37,064 nt of DNA, taken from assembly GCA_005805305.1 (NCBI GenBank), contig SYMW01000221.1, positions 1 through 37,064 on the forward strand. Direction: 5' to 3'. Shown here one piece after another: positions 27,773 through 37,011 of this stretch. Source of the DNA: Verrucomicrobiales bacterium (lineage in GTDB: Bacteria; Verrucomicrobiota; Verrucomicrobiia; Limisphaerales; F1-80-MAGS106). The notes under the pieces are model-generated. The model was not told the DNA's origin. It saw only the letters and a list, made by a program, of their open reading frames with translations, and made no database searches. The position numbers and the translations under genes are program-made. Position 1 is the first letter of the stretch; every line of letters begins with the position of its first letter.

Positions 27773-28648
27773 TTGGCTATGCAACTCTATGGAACACCGA
27801 GATACTGTCGAGCGGCCTTCTCCAGGATCGCTGGCGGCCGTTCGTTTACGGCATTCACTCTCATTGAGCTTTTGGTGGTCATCGCCATCATCGCCATTTT
27901 GGCGGGAATGCTGCTTCCTGCTTTGAGCAAGGCGAAAGAGCAGGGAAAGAAGGCGCGGTGCATCGGCAACCTGAAGCAGATAGGTTTGGCCTCAAGCATG
28001 TATGCGGATGATAACAACAATACTTACTTCCATGTTGGGCCCGGGGATCTTCCGAACGATGGGCAGTGGACATTGAATCCGAGGTCTACCGCGATCCTTC
28101 CCGCCAACCACAGTCTGGCTTATTGGGCGATCGGCTACTGGAGCTATTATAGCGGTGCCAAGGAAGTGTTCGGTTGTCCCAGTGCGAAAACCGTGGATGA
28201 ATGGCATGACGACAACCGGTATTACGCGAAGTCGTTTTGGAAGGACTCAACCTATGGGATGCACCAATACTTGCTCAAGCCCTATAATACCAAAACCATG
28301 GGGACGACTGGTCCATTGAAGGTGAGCAGTTACCAGAGTCCGCAGACCACTATTTTCTGCCAGGACGCGGCTGAGCAGAAGATGGAAGGACCCGAGGACA
28401 GCATCGGTGGATTTCCTGGCGCCACGCAAGTGTTGACGCAATGGATCGGCACTCCTCCAGGCAGGGGTGGGCTGGGTGTATCTTTATATAACGGTTACAG
28501 ATTTGAATGGGAATGGTGGCGGCACAGCAAGGTGTGCAATACTTTGTGGGTGCCTGGGAACGTGTCTGGATTGAAATTCAAGGATTACAAAGGGGTGGAC
28601 TATCGGTACTACACTGGAGAAGAACCGCTCGAGCAACCGCGTTTTTGA
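27773..28648 (+). CDS. Prepilin-type N-terminal cleavage/methylation domain protein (pseudopilin-like)
   Basis: [62 protein letters not shown]. Confidence 0.9.
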   Translation: MAMQLYGTPRYCRAAFSRIAGGRSFTAFTLIELLVVIAIIAILAGMLLPALSKAKEQGKKARCIGNLKQIGLASSMYADDNNNTYFHVGPGDLPNDGQWTLNPRSTAILPANHSLAYWAIGYWSYYSGAKEVFGCPSAKTVDEWHDDNRYYAKSFWKDSTYGMHQYLLKPYNTKTMGTTGPLKVSSYQSPQTTIFCQDAAEQKMEGPEDSIGGFPGATQVLTQWIGTPPGRGGLGVSLYNGYRFEWEWWRHSKVCNTLWVPGNVSGLKFKDYKGVDYRYYTGEEPLEQPRF

Positions 28649-28685
28649 TCGATCCTTCGCATCGGCAAGGCGGTTGAGTCCAAGT

Positions 28686-29084
28686 ATGAGAGGCTTTCGA
28701 AAGCACGCAGTTTTTTTTGTTTTTCTGTGCGCGTCCTTCGGCGTGACAGGATGCCGCAAGGAAGAGACACCTCCGGCGCCGTTGGCCGTGGAACAAGCCC
28801 CGGCGACACTTGAAGGCGCGTTCAAGCCAAAGGCTGATGAGCCGAAAATCGATCCTCAGATTCGTTCCCTGGTTGATGACGCGGTGATCGCGTTGACCAG
28901 CAAAAATTATGGACGGGCTCTTTTTATTCTGCAGAGCCTTTCTGGACGGTCGGATTTGACCGCGGAGCAGAGAGAGTTTGTCACACGTTCCATGCTGTCT
29001 GCCAACAAAGCGTTGGAAGAGCAAGCCAACAATGGAAATGTGGCTGCCCAGGAAGCGCTCGAACTTCGGCGCCGGACGAAATGA
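28686..29084 (+). CDS. Small predicted lipoprotein
   Basis: MRGFRKHAVFFVFLCASFGVTGCRKEETPPAP: lipobox VTGC followed by a helical domain. Confidence 0.65.
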   Translation: MRGFRKHAVFFVFLCASFGVTGCRKEETPPAPLAVEQAPATLEGAFKPKADEPKIDPQIRSLVDDAVIALTSKNYGRALFILQSLSGRSDLTAEQREFVTRSMLSANKALEEQANNGNVAAQEALELRRRTK

Positions 29085-29485
29085 AACGCCATCTGCTTAA
29101 TCGATTTGCCGTTCATTTAGGCAAAGCTCCGAGGTTGAGTTGCCGCTACCTACCGCTCTCAGGATTCGCGTCGGTGGCGGATCTCCCCTTTCAGCCACGC
29201 GAAGTTCTGGATGATCGCTTCTAAGCCGTGACTATGCACTACTCGGCAGGGTTGAGGGGCCGCGCGGAGGTGATTCTGTTGAGCCCAATTGAAGATTTAC
29301 CGAGTTTTCACCTGCCACGGGCTCGTGAGAGAAACGAGAGGAAGCGAAATGACTCGTCGTGCTGTGCCATCCAGGCTGAGCGGCAGCGCAGCCCTGTCTT
29401 TTTCGCTGAGTTGTCACGTCTCAGGCGCCCCAAACAGATTTCCAACCCTAGATTCAGAAACATCGAAACATAATCCTAAACAAGC

Positions 29486-32400
29486 ATGAAACTCAAACCT
29501 CAACTGATACTAGCCGCCTGGGCTTTGTTAACACCAGCGGCCGCGCTCCTAGGGCAGGTGCAGATCACCCTGCCGGTGCCAATCCACTTGGAGACATTCG
29601 ATTCCGTGGAAGAAGGCAAGCTGCCTCCCGGATGGTCGGTCGTGAACTTTACCGATGAAGTGACTCCAGGTGAGGATCTCGACGATCCAAAATCAGATTC
29701 CTACAAGAATTGGGTGGTGATTTCCAAAGAGCGGGTGCTCTCGAATGCCTGGGAAGGGCCGAGGCGATTGTCCATCGCTCCAAGCCAGTTCGTGAACGGC
29801 GTGCTCGTCACCAACATCATGGAAGGCAGGTTCATTTATGCCGAATCAGACGTTAGAGGAGGCAGTCAGGTGCAATATCTGTTTTCGCCCGATTTCGATC
29901 TCACCGGCAAGAGCAGCATCTTTTTGTCCTTCCACAGCATGTACGAACAAAACCAGGATAGCATTGGCTCGGTGGAGTACTCCGTCGACCAAGGCAACAC
30001 ATGGTTGCCGATCATTTACATGATTGATGGGCCCGACATCAAGCGCGCTGCGGACGGCAGCGTGGACGGCTACGAGACGCTTAACGCGATCAACGCCGAC
30101 ACGGCGGCCTTGATCGACCCCGTCACGGGCGAGGATGTGGGACGCCGCTACGGCGCGTTTATCGGTGTGAGCTCAAATCGCTGGTCCACCCTGGGATCGT
30201 TCATCAGCGCGCGGGTCAACGACGATTCCGTCGAGTCCAAGCGCATCGAGCTCTTCAAGCTGGACAAGGCCGACAACCAGTCGAAAGTGCGGATTCGATT
30301 CGCCCAAGCCGGCACGGGTAGCTGGTACTTTGGGGTCGACAATTTCGGGCTCTATTCCATTGTTCAGACTAAGGCTGGCCGGCCCACGGTCAAGGTCCCA
30401 GCCGAAGTCAGTTTTTTCGATGCCACCACTTTCACCGGATCGGCATTTGTTCCCGCCACGCCTGGCCAGACGCACGGCCTAAGTGTTTGGCAAATCTCGG
30501 ATTCCCCCGCGTTTGGCGTCGATAAAGGTCTTGCCAACGTTTCCGAGACCTACTCATCCAGCAAAAATCTGACCTCCCTCAGTGTGCTGTTGGGCCGTGT
30601 AGTTCCCGGGCAGACCTATTACGTCTCGGTCCAATACAAAGATGCGAGCGGCGCGGGCAGCGATTTTTCAGAGCCCGTCGCGTTCAAAGTGACAGGCACT
30701 TTTCCGTCGCCATTGTTCTCGGAGACTTTTGAATCCACAGCTCCTGGGGAAGTGCCAACCGGATGGACGGCGACGCATCAGACCGATGGTGAAACCGGCG
30801 CCTTTGATCCGGCCGATTTTCGCTCGGACAACTACTTGAATTGGACGGTGGTTCCTTTCGACGTTCTGACGACATTTGGCGGGGATAGAGTGAACAATAC
30901 CACCGTGGTGAATGGGAAGAGCCTCTATGCGGTTTCAGACGGGCGCACGGGGAATCAGATTCAGATCATCACCACTCCCGACTTAAATCTCGCCGGGAAG
31001 AACAACATCTGGCTTTCTTACAAAAGCAATTACAAGCAGAATCAGGACAGCTTCGGAGGCGTGGAATATAGCGTGGACGGAGGCGTTACATGGTTGCCAG
31101 TAATCTACATGATCGACACGCCGGACATCTCCATCGGGGCTGACGGTTCGATCGACGCGGCGAAAACTTTGACCACTACGGCCGGGGACATCGCCAAGGT
31201 GATCGACTCAGCCACGAGCGAACGGGTCGCGGCTGGGTCGTACGGTGATTTTATCCTGGCCAAACCGCTGGCGTCGCTGGGCGCTTTTATTAGCGGACGT
31301 TTGAATGACAACGACAACGAGTCCAAGCGCATAGAGCGTTTCCGGCTCACGGCTGCGGACAATCAGGCCAAAGTGCGCCTTCGTTTCGTGCAGGCCGGTA
31401 CCGATAGTTGGTTTTGGGGCATTGATGATGTCGGCCTGTATAGCATCGCGCCGTCGACGCCTGCCAAGACCGAGCCTGACGCGCCGACAATCAGTTTGCC
31501 TGCGTCCCTGTCGTTTCTGGATAAGAATCTGACATTCACGGGGTCCGCGTTCTCCGGGATTCTTCCGGCCGATGCGAATGCGCAAACGATCCTTCAGATT
31601 TCGGCGGCGGCCGATATCAATCCCACCAACGGCTTTAGCGCGGTGCTCGTGGTGGTGACCAACAGCGCGGGCGCCACGGCGATTTCGGCTTCCGCCGAAC
31701 GCCTGTTCCCGGGGCAAACGTATCATGTTGCCATGCAGTATAAGGACAAGAACGGAGTGACATCGCGATTCTCAACACCTGTTTCCTTCACGGTCGCGGC
31801 ATTGGGCGCGCCGATCTATTTTGAGGATTTTGAATCGACATCCGACTTCGGAGTGCCCGCGGGTTGGACATTATCCAACCAAACGGACACGGTCACCGCC
31901 GGGCTGGATCCCGCGAATCCCAAATCGGATAGTTACAAGGACTGGATCGTCGTGCCTTTCTCCACATTGACCGCTCTTGGCGGTGGGAGGGCGGATTTCC
32001 CGAGCGTGGTCTCGGGGAAGAGTTTGTACAGCGAGTCCGATAACCGAGGTGGGAATCAGATTCAGGTAGCCTTGAGTCCGGTTTACGATCTGCGAGGCCG
32101 GAGCGACGTCTCAATCGCGTTCAAGAGCAATTATGTGCAGAACCAGGATAGCATCGGAGTTTTGGAATACACGGTTGACGGACGCGCGACCTGGCTTCCG
32201 TTAAGCTATTTGGTGAACGACAAACCCAGCAACACGGACGTTGTTCGCGTCGCCGGAGTGATTGATCCAGTGGCGACTTTGAACACCACCGCTGGGGATA
32301 TTGCCAAGTCGATAGATCCGGCAACTGGATCACGGGTCGCGGCCGGCAAGTATGCGGACTTCATTTTGGCAAGTCCCATTTCTGCCCTCGGGCCGTTCAT

Positions 32401-32749
32401 CAGTGGACGCATCGACGATGACAAAACCGAATCACGGCGTTACGAGAGGTTCAGCCTTCCGGCTGCCGCCAATCAAGCGGCGGTGCAATTCCGCTTTGTC
32501 CAAGCTGGCACAGGCAGTTGGTGGTGGGCCATTGATGACTTGGGCATCTACGGCTCTGGTGCGGCGTTGCCAAAGATTGCGTTTGCTCGGCAAGGCGGCA
32601 ATATCGTCCTCACCTGGGGCGCTGGCGCGGTGCTTCAGAGCGCGCCCGCGGTCACTGGGCCATGGACAAACGTCGACGGTGCCAGCAGCGGTTTCAGCGC
32701 GCCTGTTTCGGATCAACAAAGATACTTCCGGTTGAACGTCGGGTTCTAG
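29486..32749 (+). CDS. Large secreted protein with three tandem ~350-aa jelly-roll/FN3-like modules
   Basis: Signal peptide MKLKPQLILAAWALLTPAAALLGQ; three copies of ETFDS/ETFES..G..P.GW....QTD.....D....SD.Y..W.V...; LSYKSNYKQNQDS.G..EYSVD.G.TWLP; C-terminal LTWGAGAVLQSAPAVTGPWTNVDGASSGFSAPVSDQQRYFRLNVGF. Confidence 0.82.
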   Translation: MKLKPQLILAAWALLTPAAALLGQVQITLPVPIHLETFDSVEEGKLPPGWSVVNFTDEVTPGEDLDDPKSDSYKNWVVISKERVLSNAWEGPRRLSIAPSQFVNGVLVTNIMEGRFIYAESDVRGGSQVQYLFSPDFDLTGKSSIFLSFHSMYEQNQDSIGSVEYSVDQGNTWLPIIYMIDGPDIKRAADGSVDGYETLNAINADTAALIDPVTGEDVGRRYGAFIGVSSNRWSTLGSFISARVNDDSVESKRIELFKLDKADNQSKVRIRFAQAGTGSWYFGVDNFGLYSIVQTKAGRPTVKVPAEVSFFDATTFTGSAFVPATPGQTHGLSVWQISDSPAFGVDKGLANVSETYSSSKNLTSLSVLLGRVVPGQTYYVSVQYKDASGAGSDFSEPVAFKVTGTFPSPLFSETFESTAPGEVPTGWTATHQTDGETGAFDPADFRSDNYLNWTVVPFDVLTTFGGDRVNNTTVVNGKSLYAVSDGRTGNQIQIITTPDLNLAGKNNIWLSYKSNYKQNQDSFGGVEYSVDGGVTWLPVIYMIDTPDISIGADGSIDAAKTLTTTAGDIAKVIDSATSERVAAGSYGDFILAKPLASLGAFISGRLNDNDNESKRIERFRLTAADNQAKVRLRFVQAGTDSWFWGIDDVGLYSIAPSTPAKTEPDAPTISLPASLSFLDKNLTFTGSAFSGILPADANAQTILQISAAADINPTNGFSAVLVVVTNSAGATAISASAERLFPGQTYHVAMQYKDKNGVTSRFSTPVSFTVAALGAPIYFEDFESTSDFGVPAGWTLSNQTDTVTAGLDPANPKSDSYKDWIVVPFSTLTALGGGRADFPSVVSGKSLYSESDNRGGNQIQVALSPVYDLRGRSDVSIAFKSNYVQNQDSIGVLEYTVDGRATWLPLSYLVNDKPSNTDVVRVAGVIDPVATLNTTAGDIAKSIDPATGSRVAAGKYADFILASPISALGPFISGRIDDDKTESRRYERFSLPAAANQAAVQFRFVQAGTGSWWWAIDDLGIYGSGAALPKIAFARQGGNIVLTWGAGAVLQSAPAVTGPWTNVDGASSGFSAPVSDQQRYFRLNVGF

Positions 32750-32802
32750 CATTTGGCCGGTACACGGGTCCCTGACCCTCGATTCCCGGGTTTGTCACAG
32801 CG

Positions 32803-32847
32803 GGTTCTGGGCGCGCCAGCCGATGGCGTCCCAGAACCTTTTTTTTT
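32803..32847 (+). terminator. Rho-independent terminator
   Basis: ggttctgggcgcgcc-agccgat-ggcgtcccagaacc followed by nine consecutive T residues. Confidence 0.8.
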
Positions 32848-32890
32848 CGTGTCGCCTGTCGACACGGATTCCCTCAGTATCACGGGCATC

Positions 32891-33580
32891 ATGATTCGAT
32901 TCCTGTTGATCTTCAGTCCCCTCATAGCCTTGGCGGCGTGGTTCCTTAGCTCCGCTCAAGCCGCATCGACTGCCGAATGGAATCCCCTTTTCGATGGGAA
33001 GACCCTTAATGGCTGGGTGCAGCGAGGGGGCAAGGCAAAGTTTAGTGTTGCTCACGGGGAGATAGTCGGTTCGTCGGTCCCGGGCACTGGGAATTCGTTC
33101 TTATGCACGACCCGTGACTACACGAACTTTGTCCTGGAACTGGATTTTAAGACCGTTTCCGGATTGAACTCAGGGGTTCAAATACGAAGCCATGCCTTTG
33201 ATGTCCCGACGGAGTTCGATCACAACGGCAAGGTGATCCGCATCCCGGCGGGGCGCGTGCACGGGTACCAAATAGAAATAGACCCTTCGGAGCGCGCCTG
33301 GAGTGGCGGCGTTTTTGAGGAAGGCCGCCGAGGCTGGCTGGGCAATCTCAAGACCAATGAAGCAGCTCGAGCGACTTACAGGTCGAACGACTGGAATCAG
33401 TTTCGGATCGAAGCCACTGCGGGAATGATCAAAACGTCGATAAACGGAGTGCCCGCGGTGGGATTGAAGGACGCGGTTACTCGTTCGGGCTTCGTTGGCT
33501 TACAGGTTCACGGGGTCGGCAACCGGACGAATGTGATGGAAGTTCGGTTCAGAAACATTCGCATTCAGGAGCTGCCGTGA
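32891..33580 (+). CDS. DUF1080 (3-keto-disaccharide hydrolase-like) secreted protein
   Basis: Signal peptide then WNPLFDGKTLNGWVQRGGKAKFSVAHGEIVGSSVPGTGNSFLCTTRDYTNFVLELDFKTVSGLNSGVQIRS...GRVHGYQIEIDPS...NDWNQFRIEATAGMIKTSINGVP: textbook DUF1080. Confidence 0.93.
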   Translation: MIRFLLIFSPLIALAAWFLSSAQAASTAEWNPLFDGKTLNGWVQRGGKAKFSVAHGEIVGSSVPGTGNSFLCTTRDYTNFVLELDFKTVSGLNSGVQIRSHAFDVPTEFDHNGKVIRIPAGRVHGYQIEIDPSERAWSGGVFEEGRRGWLGNLKTNEAARATYRSNDWNQFRIEATAGMIKTSINGVPAVGLKDAVTRSGFVGLQVHGVGNRTNVMEVRFRNIRIQELP

Positions 33581-33585
33581 TGTCA

Positions 33586-33895
33586 GACCTCAGAATCTCT
33601 GAGGCAAGTTGTGAAAAAGAATTGAGTGTTCGTTTCCCGCAAAACAACGCCCTCTCCCCATCGGATGGGGCGAGGGAGCTGGTAGCAGTGAGGATTTCAA
33701 CCTTAAGACGGCAGTTGAACCTCGTGGAGATTTGCTAAAGCCTGGATGAGAAAGATTTGACGAAGATCGAGGCGTATCCTTTATGGATCTGGTGAGTGAT
33801 TCGGAAGAATTGTATCGCCAGGATCTTGCGAAGATTCGCCAGGGGCACCAGCCGTTTTAAGGTTCAAGGAAATGGAAAACGATTTGTTGGCAACG
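33586..33895. repeat. Direct repeat copy A (interrupted by a 162-bp insertion)
   Basis: gacctcagaatctctgaggcaagttgtgaaaaagaattgagtgttcgtttcc...ctccccatcggatggggcga...gaggatttcaa // ggaaatggaaaacgatttgttggcaacg; high similarity to 36073-36228. Confidence 0.85.
33701..33862. mobile_element. MITE-like 162-bp element with TIRs and 5-bp target duplication
   Basis: TIRs ccttaagacggc (33701-33712) and gccgttttaagg (33851-33862), 11/12 complementary; flanking ttcaa at 33696-33700 and 33863-33867; empty site gaggatttcaaggaaatgg at ~36190-36208. Confidence 0.7.
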
Positions 33896-34096
33896 CGAGT
33901 TTGTCCGAGCGCATCCCGTCAGGTTCCTCGGGTATAATGCACTGGAGGTCAGGCGTCACCATTGGCTCGCATCGAATTCATTCGTCGGCCTGTTTGGCTC
34001 ACCACGTTCGCGGAATCTTCGGCTTGGCCGATTCGTCTTTTTTGGACAAGGAGCGGCGACTGATCCCGGGGTTTCCCGTTTTCTTCCCGATCGCGG

Positions 34097-34825
34097 CTAC
34101 CAGCCTTGCGCCAGGAGCCATTTCCGCACCGCATCAATCATGGCTTCGGTGTGCGGTTCGCCTGAGAACACGTGATTGCAACCTTGCAGCTCCAGAAAGG
34201 AGGCGTTCGGGCCAGCAGCGGCGACGATGTCATTCGAGTCCTGAATCGGCACGACGTCATCCTCTGTTCCGTGTATCAAGAACCAAGGGACTTTGATCAA
34301 GCCAGCTTTTGAAACCACGGTATCAATCGTGGACGCATCGTCCATATACTTTTTGGAGAGCGGACATTGCGGATCGTCCCACATGAAACCTTGACCGGGT
34401 TCCACGGCGCCGAATTCGCGCTGGGCGAAGGCACGCGTGTGGACCATGCCGGCGAGCGAAATAAGGAATCGGATCCGGGAGTCTTGGCTGGCTCGAAGCA
34501 CTCCCACGGCGCCACCCATGCTGTGTCCGGCGTATCCCACTTCGTAATCTCGAAGGGCGTCAAGCACGGAGCCGAGGTCAGCCACTTCTTTTGAGATGAT
34601 GGAGTCGACAAACCGCCCTTCCGAGGCTCCATTGCCGGAGAACGAAAAACGAAACGTCGCGATCCCAGCCGCGGCGAGTGACGTCGCGAGGGCCACGATG
34701 AATGGCCTGTCCTTATTGCCCGTCACTCCATGGCCGATGACCAGGAGCCTTTTGGCGCCGGATTTCCCCGCTTGAAACGTATAATCGATGCGCTCTCCTT
34801 GTGCGTTTCTTATGTCTCCGAACAT
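34097..34825 (-). CDS. Alpha/beta hydrolase
   Basis: MFGDIRNAQGERIDYTF...LLVIGHGVTGNKDRPFIVALATSLAAAGIATFRFSFSGNGASEG...VGYAGHSMGGAVGVLRA...PWFLIHGTEDDVVPIQDS...GCNHVFSG: nucleophile elbow GHSMGG, Asp and His present. Confidence 0.9.
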   Translation of the reverse strand: MFGDIRNAQGERIDYTFQAGKSGAKRLLVIGHGVTGNKDRPFIVALATSLAAAGIATFRFSFSGNGASEGRFVDSIISKEVADLGSVLDALRDYEVGYAGHSMGGAVGVLRASQDSRIRFLISLAGMVHTRAFAQREFGAVEPGQGFMWDDPQCPLSKKYMDDASTIDTVVSKAGLIKVPWFLIHGTEDDVVPIQDSNDIVAAAGPNASFLELQGCNHVFSGEPHTEAMIDAVRKWLLAQGW

Positions 34826-35106
34826 ACTGATTAATTTCCTCTTATTAGAATTTGCTTTGGATGTTACAGAGCCGGCGCGCCAGATGGAAGATTTCTGTTC
34901 TCGCGGCGCCTGGTGGGCGTCCATGATCGGTGTTCCGGTTCGGGATTGGAACACCTGAAAAAGAGTGAAAATTTGGTGTGACGCATGCTTGCTAGATTGT
35001 GGTAGGAGGCGCTGCTATCGTGGTGCCTGCGAATTTGATCGTGTGAGTGGCGCTGGGCAGGCGCCTCCTGCCTTTGTGCAACAATCGGAACTTACAAGCA
35101 ACGAGT

Positions 35107-36012
35107 ATGAGCGCTCACGAAGACGGTTCAAACAGGGCTAAGTGGTTGGTGGCTTGCCCGCGCTGCGGTTTTGGGAACTCGATTCGTGTCATGGTTTCGG
35201 CCATTCACGCCGCCCAGGAACAGGGGCTTCAAGCAGCCCATCTGTGGAGACGCGATTCACCGCTTGGTTGCACCCTGGTGTTTGAGGATGAAGTGACCGG
35301 ATCTCGATCCTGTGATTTTGAATCTCTGTTCGAACCCATACCCGAACTCCCTCCTTATGATGATCGCGGGCAGACCGTTCGATTGCTCTACGAGGAGGGT
35401 ACGGAGTACTGGCATCAGGGATTGAGAATTCTGGATGAAGTGGCGCATCCTTGCGCGGTCTTTCAGCACCATGGGCCGTTCACCGAGCAGCACCTCTCCG
35501 GCGTGGAGGCGTTGGTGGTTCTAACGAGTTTGAACTTCCCCATCAGGCCGGCGAAGAAGGTCGAACTCTATCAGCGTTACTTTTCGCCTCAGGGCCATTT
35601 CAAGCGAATCTTGGAAGAGCATGGCGATCTATTGGATGGCAGATGGCTGTGTATCCACCTGCGGACCCAAGTTCGGACGGCATTCTGCGTGCCTGAGTGG
35701 GATCTCGACGAGATGGTTCAAAAAGCCTTGGAGATTACCCGGGAGATCGAATTCGATCGAATGATAGTGTTTTCGGATTCCGAGGAGGCGCGCGGGGAAT
35801 TTATTCGGCGATGTTCAAGCCAGGTTCCGGTGCGGGTCTTGAACTGGGGAAATCAAGGCATCTGGGAGACGATGTTCTTGGATTTTCTGGCGATCTCCAA
35901 AGCCACGCTCATTTTGAGCTCCGGGATCAGCTCATTTTCATACGAAGCTTCCCTATTCGGCGGAGGCATTCCGGTGTTTGATATGTGTCAGGGACTTCTT
36001 GTGCCCACTTAA
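35107..36012 (+). CDS. Putative fucosyltransferase-like glycosyltransferase (NodZ/O-FucT/GT11-like fold)
   Basis: MSAHEDGSNRAKWLVACPRCGFGNSIRVMVSAIHAAQEQG...WLCIHLRTQ...DRMIVFSDSEEARGEFI...FLAISKATLILSSGISSFSYEASLFGGGIPVF. Family assignment by motif resemblance only. Confidence 0.55.
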   Translation: MSAHEDGSNRAKWLVACPRCGFGNSIRVMVSAIHAAQEQGLQAAHLWRRDSPLGCTLVFEDEVTGSRSCDFESLFEPIPELPPYDDRGQTVRLLYEEGTEYWHQGLRILDEVAHPCAVFQHHGPFTEQHLSGVEALVVLTSLNFPIRPAKKVELYQRYFSPQGHFKRILEEHGDLLDGRWLCIHLRTQVRTAFCVPEWDLDEMVQKALEITREIEFDRMIVFSDSEEARGEFIRRCSSQVPVRVLNWGNQGIWETMFLDFLAISKATLILSSGISSFSYEASLFGGGIPVFDMCQGLLVPT

Positions 36013-36072
36013 GTGCAGAGGTTCAAAGTCTCAGGGCTGAGAATGTCTGGGGTCATTTGTGAAAAAGACTTA

Positions 36073-36228
36073 GACCTCAGAATTTCTGAGGCAATTTGTG
36101 ATAAAGAATTGAGTGTTCGTTTCCCTCAAAGCAACGCCCTTTCCACGTGACTTCTCCCCATCGGATGGGGCGAAAGAGCTGGTTGCAGTGAGGATTTCAA
36201 GGAAATGGAAAGCGATTTGTTGGCAACG
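36073..36228. repeat. Direct repeat copy B (uninterrupted)
   Basis: gacctcagaatttctgaggcaatttgtgataaagaattgagtgttcgtttccc...ctccccatcggatggggcgaaagagctggttgcagtgaggatttcaaggaaatggaaagcgatttgttggcaacg; matches 33586-33895 apart from the insertion and small indels. Confidence 0.85.
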
Positions 36229-36261
36229 GATTCCCCCTTCCTTTCTGATCTCCGAGCCTCT

Positions 36262-37011
36262 TCAAGCCGTGCTTGGACCTGGGGGTGGCAAGGGTTTGCC
36301 GACGGCCTTCGCCAGGAGCGCTCCTTTGCAGCGCATCGCGTGAACGATCGCCGGATTCACGTCGAACGTTCTCAAGGTCAGATAATCGATGAACGGCCAG
36401 GGTTTTCCATCGGGGAAGCGGTTGTTGTAATGGCCCGTCCAGTCCGAGGCCCAAAGATCGGAGGTCTCGCGCAAGGTGTGCAAGTAGGGGTTGCCGCACA
36501 GCATGTGCGTCGCATAGGCGAGGGGCGCCTCTTCGGTGAACGTATAACCCGCCTTCTTGCAAAATCGCCAGAAATCCATCGCCAGGTTGCAGAAAGTGTC
36601 GATCACGTCGTGATGAACCACCCAGAATCCGGCATTGACGATGAAGATTTCTTTGCTGCGCACTCCCTTGAAACGCATCAACGTCGCGAAATTCTTCAAA
36701 GAACAGTCCCACCAGTCCTCACGCTTGTTTTCCGGGTTGCACACGTCGCTCTCCAGGCTCGAATGCACGGGTGAACCGTGCAGCACGCGCAGGGGATCCC
36801 CAGGATTGCGGACGAACCAAGTATCGGCGTCCAGCCAGATGAAGTAATCATAGTTCAACTTCTTCGCCTCCTTTTGAAGATATCTCAGTTTGAAGAGATA
36901 GTTTTTCTTCGATAAAGCCTTTAGTTGAACGAAGCCGCTAGGCGCGGCGGAAGGAGGGCTTCGCTCTGGGGCTTTACCTGGCTTTTCATAGCCTTCATTG
37001 ACGATTTCCGA
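36262..37011 (-). CDS. Glycosyltransferase fragment with DXD motif; N-terminus not resolved
   Basis: Minus frame open from after a TGA at 37014-37012: SEIVNEGYEKPGKAPERSPPSAAPSGFVQLKALSKKNYLFKLRYLQKEAKKLNYDYFIWLDADTWFVRNPGDPLRVL...NAGFWVVHHDVIDTFCNLAMDFW. No convincing start codon in frame (track uses TTG at 36858). Confidence 0.6.
   Translation of the reverse strand, partial: SEIVNEGYEKPGKAPERSPPSAAPSGFVQLKALSKKNYLFKLRYLQKEAKKLNYDYFIWLDADTWFVRNPGDPLRVLHGSPVHSSLESDVCNPENKREDWWDCSLKNFATLMRFKGVRSKEIFIVNAGFWVVHHDVIDTFCNLAMDFWRFCKKAGYTFTEEAPLAYATHMLCGNPYLHTLRETSDLWASDWTGHYNNRFPDGKPWPFIDYLTLRTFDVNPAIVHAMRCKGALLAKAVGKPLPPPGPSTA

Noticed and set aside
29228-29489. Short ORFs 29228..29473 and 29289..29489 upstream of the triplicated secreted protein
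   Set aside because: No homology signal or ribosome-binding context; composition suggests non-coding intergenic DNA.
33796-34296. 166-aa plus-strand ORF
   Set aside because: Runs across the MITE end, repeat sequence and antisense of the alpha/beta hydrolase; chance ORF.
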